Source of the DNA: Thermoplasmatota archaeon
GTDB taxonomy: Archaea; Thermoplasmatota; Penumbrarchaeia; Penumbrarchaeales; Penumbrarchaeaceae
Assembly: GCA_030591285.1 (NCBI GenBank)
Contig: JAUVBH010000050.1
Span: forward strand, 1-8,737
Reading direction: 5' to 3'
DNA: 8,737 nucleotides
Part shown: positions 5,600 to 8,737 of the stretch, piece after piece
Layout: each line of letters begins with the position of its first letter
How positions within the stretch are numbered: position 1 is the first letter of the stretch
Program-made: the position numbers and the translations under genes
Notes under the pieces: generated by a model
The model's input: only the letters and a program-made list of their open reading frames with translations
What the model was told of the DNA's origin: nothing
Databases searched by the model: none

Positions 5600-6679
5600 T
5601 CAGATCGGGAAATCATATTGTAATAATCCAAGCTCATCTCTCATCTGAAGGATCTCTTTCTGAAGGCTTGTCCCGACAGGCACTCCTTTATCCTTGTTCT
5701 CCACCCAGTAGAGATATTCCCTCTCGCCAGCGGTGAGGATCTTGTTTTCCCCGGGCATTTTTCTGGAGGCTCTTAACTGTCTCATGATCTCCCCCGATGA
5801 TCGCTTGAACTCATCAATATCTATGAATGCTTCAACATCCACAGCGAGGAAGAAGTGACCCACATTGACACCGGTGATCATCTTCAGGAAGGGACCTGCT
5901 TGAAGTGCGGATGAAAGGACCTCGACTACAGTTGAATATCCATATCCCTTGTAGCCAGCGGTTTCTTCCAGACCTCCAAGAGGCAAAAGAGCTGCTTCTC
6001 CTTCCAGGAATGCATCCAGAATTCTCATGCTTTCTGTCATGGAACTTCCATCCGATGAGACGGCCAGGCCCTCCGGTATCTTCTTGCCGGTCCTTGCATA
6101 GTATTCGATCTTACCCCTTTGCCAGATCGAGGTGGCGCAATCCAATATAAATGGAAATTCCTCATCCGTTGGAAAACCTATTGTGAATGGATTGGTTCCA
6201 AGCATTCCCTCGGTTCCAAAAGTGGGTGCAACCGCTGGTCTGGCATTCGTTCCGGTCATTCCTACCATACCCGCTTCCGCTGCCATCATTGAATAATATC
6301 CGGCAATTCCGTAGTGGGTAGAATTTCTGACTGCGACCATCCCCATACCGAATTCCCTTGCTTTGTCAATGGCAAGTTCCATCGATCTTTTCCCTATGGC
6401 ATGACCCATTCCAAATTTACCATCGACAACTGCTGTCGTAGGACCTTCTCTGACGATCTCCATCCGGCCCTCAGGTTTCATAATACCTGATCTTATCCGA
6501 TCATAATAGATCGGTTTGAGCCGGTTGATCCCATGTGAATGGATCCCCCGTTTATCTGCAGTTATCAGTACATCTGCACAGATCCTGGCATCATCTTGGG
6601 GAACTCTGACACCTATCAATACATCCCTGATAAACTCCTCAAGAATATCGAATGGGATCCTGATCTCATCATCTGACAT
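5600..6679 (-). CDS. Ldh2-family malate/lactate (2-hydroxyacid) dehydrogenase
   Basis: The 359-residue protein from ATG 6679 matches the NAD(P)-dependent Ldh2/MdhB/YlbC/ComC family in length and motifs: DVLITADKRGIHSHG (36-50), VVDGKFGMGHAIG (84-96), NSTHYGIAGYY with the likely catalytic His (119-129), TNARPAVAPTFGTEGMLGTNPF (144-165), GYKGYGYSTVVEVLSSALQAG (242-262), GHFFLAVD (274-281) and a VPVG C-terminal segment. The family oxidises or reduces (S)-2-hydroxyacids such as malate, lactate, ureidoglycolate or sulfolactate in the cytoplasm; the exact substrate cannot be read here. Sulfolactate dehydrogenase (ComC) serves coenzyme M synthesis in methanogens, but nothing nearby supports that role. 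The frame extends to TTG 6733, yet ATG 6679 is preceded by GAGGATC 8 nt away and begins in the family's usual way (MSDDEIRIPFDILEEF). The gap to the upstream gene is then 58 nt; the beta-helix gene follows after 65 nt. Confidence 0.92.
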   Translation of the reverse strand: MSDDEIRIPFDILEEFIRDVLIGVRVPQDDARICADVLITADKRGIHSHGINRLKPIYYDRIRSGIMKPEGRMEIVREGPTTAVVDGKFGMGHAIGKRSMELAIDKAREFGMGMVAVRNSTHYGIAGYYSMMAAEAGMVGMTGTNARPAVAPTFGTEGMLGTNPFTIGFPTDEEFPFILDCATSIWQRGKIEYYARTGKKIPEGLAVSSDGSSMTESMRILDAFLEGEAALLPLGGLEETAGYKGYGYSTVVEVLSSALQAGPFLKMITGVNVGHFFLAVDVEAFIDIDEFKRSSGEIMRQLRASRKMPGENKILTAGEREYLYWVENKDKGVPVGTSLQKEILQMRDELGLLQYDFPI

Positions 6680-6737
6680 GGGATGATCCTCGAAACCGGA
6701 ATGTTCATCCAAGTATGATAAGTGTTTCACCAAACAG

Positions 6738-8737
6738 CTATCCGGAGGGCTTTCCCTTTGCTCCGCAAAACGGGCAGATTATGGCACTATCGCTTCCTAA
6801 AACTTTGAAAGTGCCGGTGCAACTTGGACATTTCAAGGTCAATTCCTCATCCTTTCCAGGTCCGAACCTCTCTTTCAAAATGGAGATGGTCTCCTCATCC
6901 AGATCGCCCTCTGCCCCGCAAATGGGACATTTGGCAGTGTCGGTCTCCTCATCGAGTTCAAAGAGATTGTCGCAGGAGGGGCAAACGATGGGAATAGGTT
7001 CAGGAGGTGCTTCCTCCACCTTTTCCCCTTCCACTGGTTCCTCTTCACCTTCTGCTTTGGGCTCCTCTTCGGTTCCAGGGATCTGGTCGATGACACCATT
7101 TGCACCGCAGTGCTTGCAGTTGATATGCAAAGGTCGTTCCCCGTTGTCGGTGATCTTGAACACCTTTGTGCATGCAGGACATTTGATCCTTATCTGCTTG
7201 GGACCCTCCTCTTCAGAAGCGGGGGGTTCAGCCTGTTTTGGAGCTTGTTCTGTCTTAGGTGGCTGGGCACCGGGTGGAGGTAGTGATGTTCTTGTCTGGG
7301 CCGGTGGAAGGCCGCCTGGAACCACCATTGGAGGCATCCTCTGACCAGGACCAGGAGGTGGAAGGATCTGCTCCCATCTTCTTGGCTTCCTCCTGAAGAC
7401 AAACAGGAGAATAGCTACGATAACAAGCAGGATTATACCACCAACGATCAAAGGCAGCCAATCAAAACCAGCCTCGGGAGTGTTCTTGACATTCACCGTG
7501 ATCTCCAGTTCCGATTCGACGGGTTCTGCATCATTGACAGTATACCTGATCTTGATGACGAGATCCCCGTTGGCCAATTTGGTTGTGTCAAGATCATAGG
7601 ACCACTGGGTTGTGCCCTCGGCAGTTTTCCAGTCCTTGTCTCCCACCTTGATCTCGACCTTGTCCACTTCGAAGAGTCTGACCTCCCTGATTCTGCCTGA
7701 TAAGGTGACGACTCCAGACACCTCGCTTCCTTCCGAAGGGTAGGATATCTGAGGTGGATCCATATCAACAACGGTCACGGAGGACTTGGTAGAGGTTTCC
7801 AACAATGTGTCTGAAACGGTCAAAGTGACCTCGTAGGTCCCCTCTTCGAAATATGTATGTCTTCCCTGGAAATTTGAGGTCGTGGAGGCTTCTCCATCAC
7901 CGTAATTCCAAAAATATTCCAGCTTGTTCCGATCGGTTCGGTCTTCATCGCTGGCTGTAGCGGTAAATGTCACTTGGGCCCCGGTAAGGACCTTTGTGGT
8001 GGGGCCAACCTTGATGGATAGTGATTCAGGAGGATGATTTCCCTTGAGTGGGATCTCAAGTGTATCGAACTTGCCCCTGGGATCTGAAACGTTCAGCTTG
8101 ACCCTTATTGTGTTGCTGCTAGTGAGTTTGACCTTAACCGTGTCACCGGTATCGTCAATATCGTTGTCCGGGATGCCATCATCATCGGAGTCATCGGAGA
8201 TGTCCAGGTCCCACGAGTAGGTGAGGTTGTTCTCTTCACGACCATTTATCTCACCATCACCATCTGCATCATCATCCGGATCTATGGACGGGGAAGCATC
8301 TAGCTCTATCTCTCCTCTCCCTCCGGAAAGTGGAACGACCAGCTGATCGTCGATCAGTACGTTTGTGATGGCAGCTGTGGGTGCTTCATTGGGGAAGAAC
8401 ACTTGAACTTCAGTTGTAACCTCTGAAAAAGCAAACCCATCAGATACCTGAAGGAGGACCGTATGGACACCTTCATCATTGAACTTCCAGGATACTTCAT
8501 CCCGGGATGAATCGAACCGGCCGTCACCATCGAGATCCCATCTGTATGCCAGTTGATCCCCATCATCATCGTATGAACCATTTGCTGTGATGGTAAGGCT
8601 CTCACCAACCTCCACGGAAAGTCCCTGGTCAGCCATGGCCACTGGGATCGAATTGATGGATATCTTGAATTCCACAATGTCAAGATTCTCATATGTTGAA
8701 CCGTCGTTCACGGTCAAGGTGATATTGAAAGTGCCCC
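6738..8737 (-). CDS. PKD/Ig-domain surface protein with one membrane helix and three cytoplasmic zinc ribbons (N-terminus outside window)
   Basis: The frame stays open to the right edge, so the signal peptide and first domains are missing; the TTG at 8717 is internal. Counting from that codon, the tail of one PKD domain (GTFNITLTVNDG) is followed by PKD-like domains at about 22-108, 110-227 and 229-318, with the typical YRWDLDGDG and FWNYGDG cores and NDEGVHTVLLQVSDG- or FEEGTYEVTLTVSD-type strands. An Ig-like domain follows (320-411). A membrane helix (421-441) then has RRKPRR on its inner side, so the N-terminal part is outside. Inside come a Pro-rich segment (450-500) and three zinc ribbons with all ligands: C513/516-C534/537, C579/582-C597/600, C630/633-C648/651, the last ending CGAKGKPSG. 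Glu-rich linkers separate them. The role is unknown; the layout suggests a structural or sensory link between the surface and a cytoplasmic partner (inference). Sequons at N46, N164 and N209 suit export. Confidence 0.9.
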   Translation of the reverse strand, partial: GTFNITLTVNDGSTYENLDIVEFKISINSIPVAMADQGLSVEVGESLTITANGSYDDDGDQLAYRWDLDGDGRFDSSRDEVSWKFNDEGVHTVLLQVSDGFAFSEVTTEVQVFFPNEAPTAAITNVLIDDQLVVPLSGGRGEIELDASPSIDPDDDADGDGEINGREENNLTYSWDLDISDDSDDDGIPDNDIDDTGDTVKVKLTSSNTIRVKLNVSDPRGKFDTLEIPLKGNHPPESLSIKVGPTTKVLTGAQVTFTATASDEDRTDRNKLEYFWNYGDGEASTTSNFQGRHTYFEEGTYEVTLTVSDTLLETSTKSSVTVVDMDPPQISYPSEGSEVSGVVTLSGRIREVRLFEVDKVEIKVGDKDWKTAEGTTQWSYDLDTTKLANGDLVIKIRYTVNDAEPVESELEITVNVKNTPEAGFDWLPLIVGGIILLVIVAILLFVFRRKPRRWEQILPPPGPGQRMPPMVVPGGLPPAQTRTSLPPPGAQPPKTEQAPKQAEPPASEEEGPKQIRIKCPACTKVFKITDNGERPLHINCKHCGANGVIDQIPGTEEEPKAEGEEEPVEGEKVEEAPPEPIPIVCPSCDNLFELDEETDTAKCPICGAEGDLDEETISILKERFGPGKDEELTLKCPSCTGTFKVLGSDSAIICPFCGAKGKPSG

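Noticed and set aside
6680..6733. 18-residue N-terminal extension of the dehydrogenase from TTG 6733
   Set aside because: The polar extension is not typical of the family; ATG 6679 has GAGGATC upstream and gives the usual N-terminus.
6715..7344. Plus-strand open frame of 209 codons opposite the zinc-ribbon region
   Set aside because: It is antisense to a clear PKD/zinc-ribbon gene, rich in Ser, Pro and Gly as expected from the complement of Pro/Glu-rich coding sequence, and has no recognisable domain.

Overview
The window looks like a piece of archaeal chromosome, most likely from the Thermoplasmata (Thermoplasmatota) or a related euryarchaeal lineage. This rests on three things: start sites with either a GGAGGT Shine-Dalgarno or an AT-rich box about 27 nt upstream (leaderless style), large surface proteins built from PKD, beta-helix and Asp-rich calcium-binding repeats with one C-terminal membrane anchor, and a membrane protein with cytoplasmic zinc ribbons. 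The assignment is an inference; no rRNA or other phylogenetic marker is present.

Left part, plus strand (1-857): the C-terminal third of hypD, a maturation factor for [NiFe]-hydrogenases, enters from the left edge. A gap of about 175 nt follows, with a perfect palindrome, a T-run and a candidate promoter. Then comes a small 79-residue protein with a very good Shine-Dalgarno, closed by a strong GC-rich hairpin.

Right part, minus strand (890-8737): six genes all read leftward and converge on the small gene. In transcription order they are: a surface protein that runs off the right edge (PKD/Ig domains outside, one membrane helix, a Pro-rich segment and three zinc ribbons inside); an Ldh2-family malate/lactate-type dehydrogenase; a NosD-like beta-helix surface protein with a poly-Asp stalk and a C-terminal anchor; a cytoplasmic glycerophosphodiester phosphodiesterase; an integral-membrane methyltransferase of the ICMT/PEMT type; and a TauE/SafE-type anion exporter.

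Beta-helix protein and phosphodiesterase are 3 nt apart, and the second gene's Shine-Dalgarno lies in a perfect 6-bp hairpin at the end of the first, which suggests translational coupling. The methyltransferase probably has its own promoter inside the end of the phosphodiesterase gene. Most products belong to the cell envelope (two large ectodomain proteins, phospholipid headgroup hydrolysis, membrane methylation, an exporter). The dehydrogenase is the metabolic exception. No CRISPR, tRNA, rRNA, transposase or phage gene was seen. The most unusual items are the PKD-membrane-triple-zinc-ribbon protein, the poly-Asp beta-helix protein, the SD-sequestering hairpin and the unassigned 79-residue protein.
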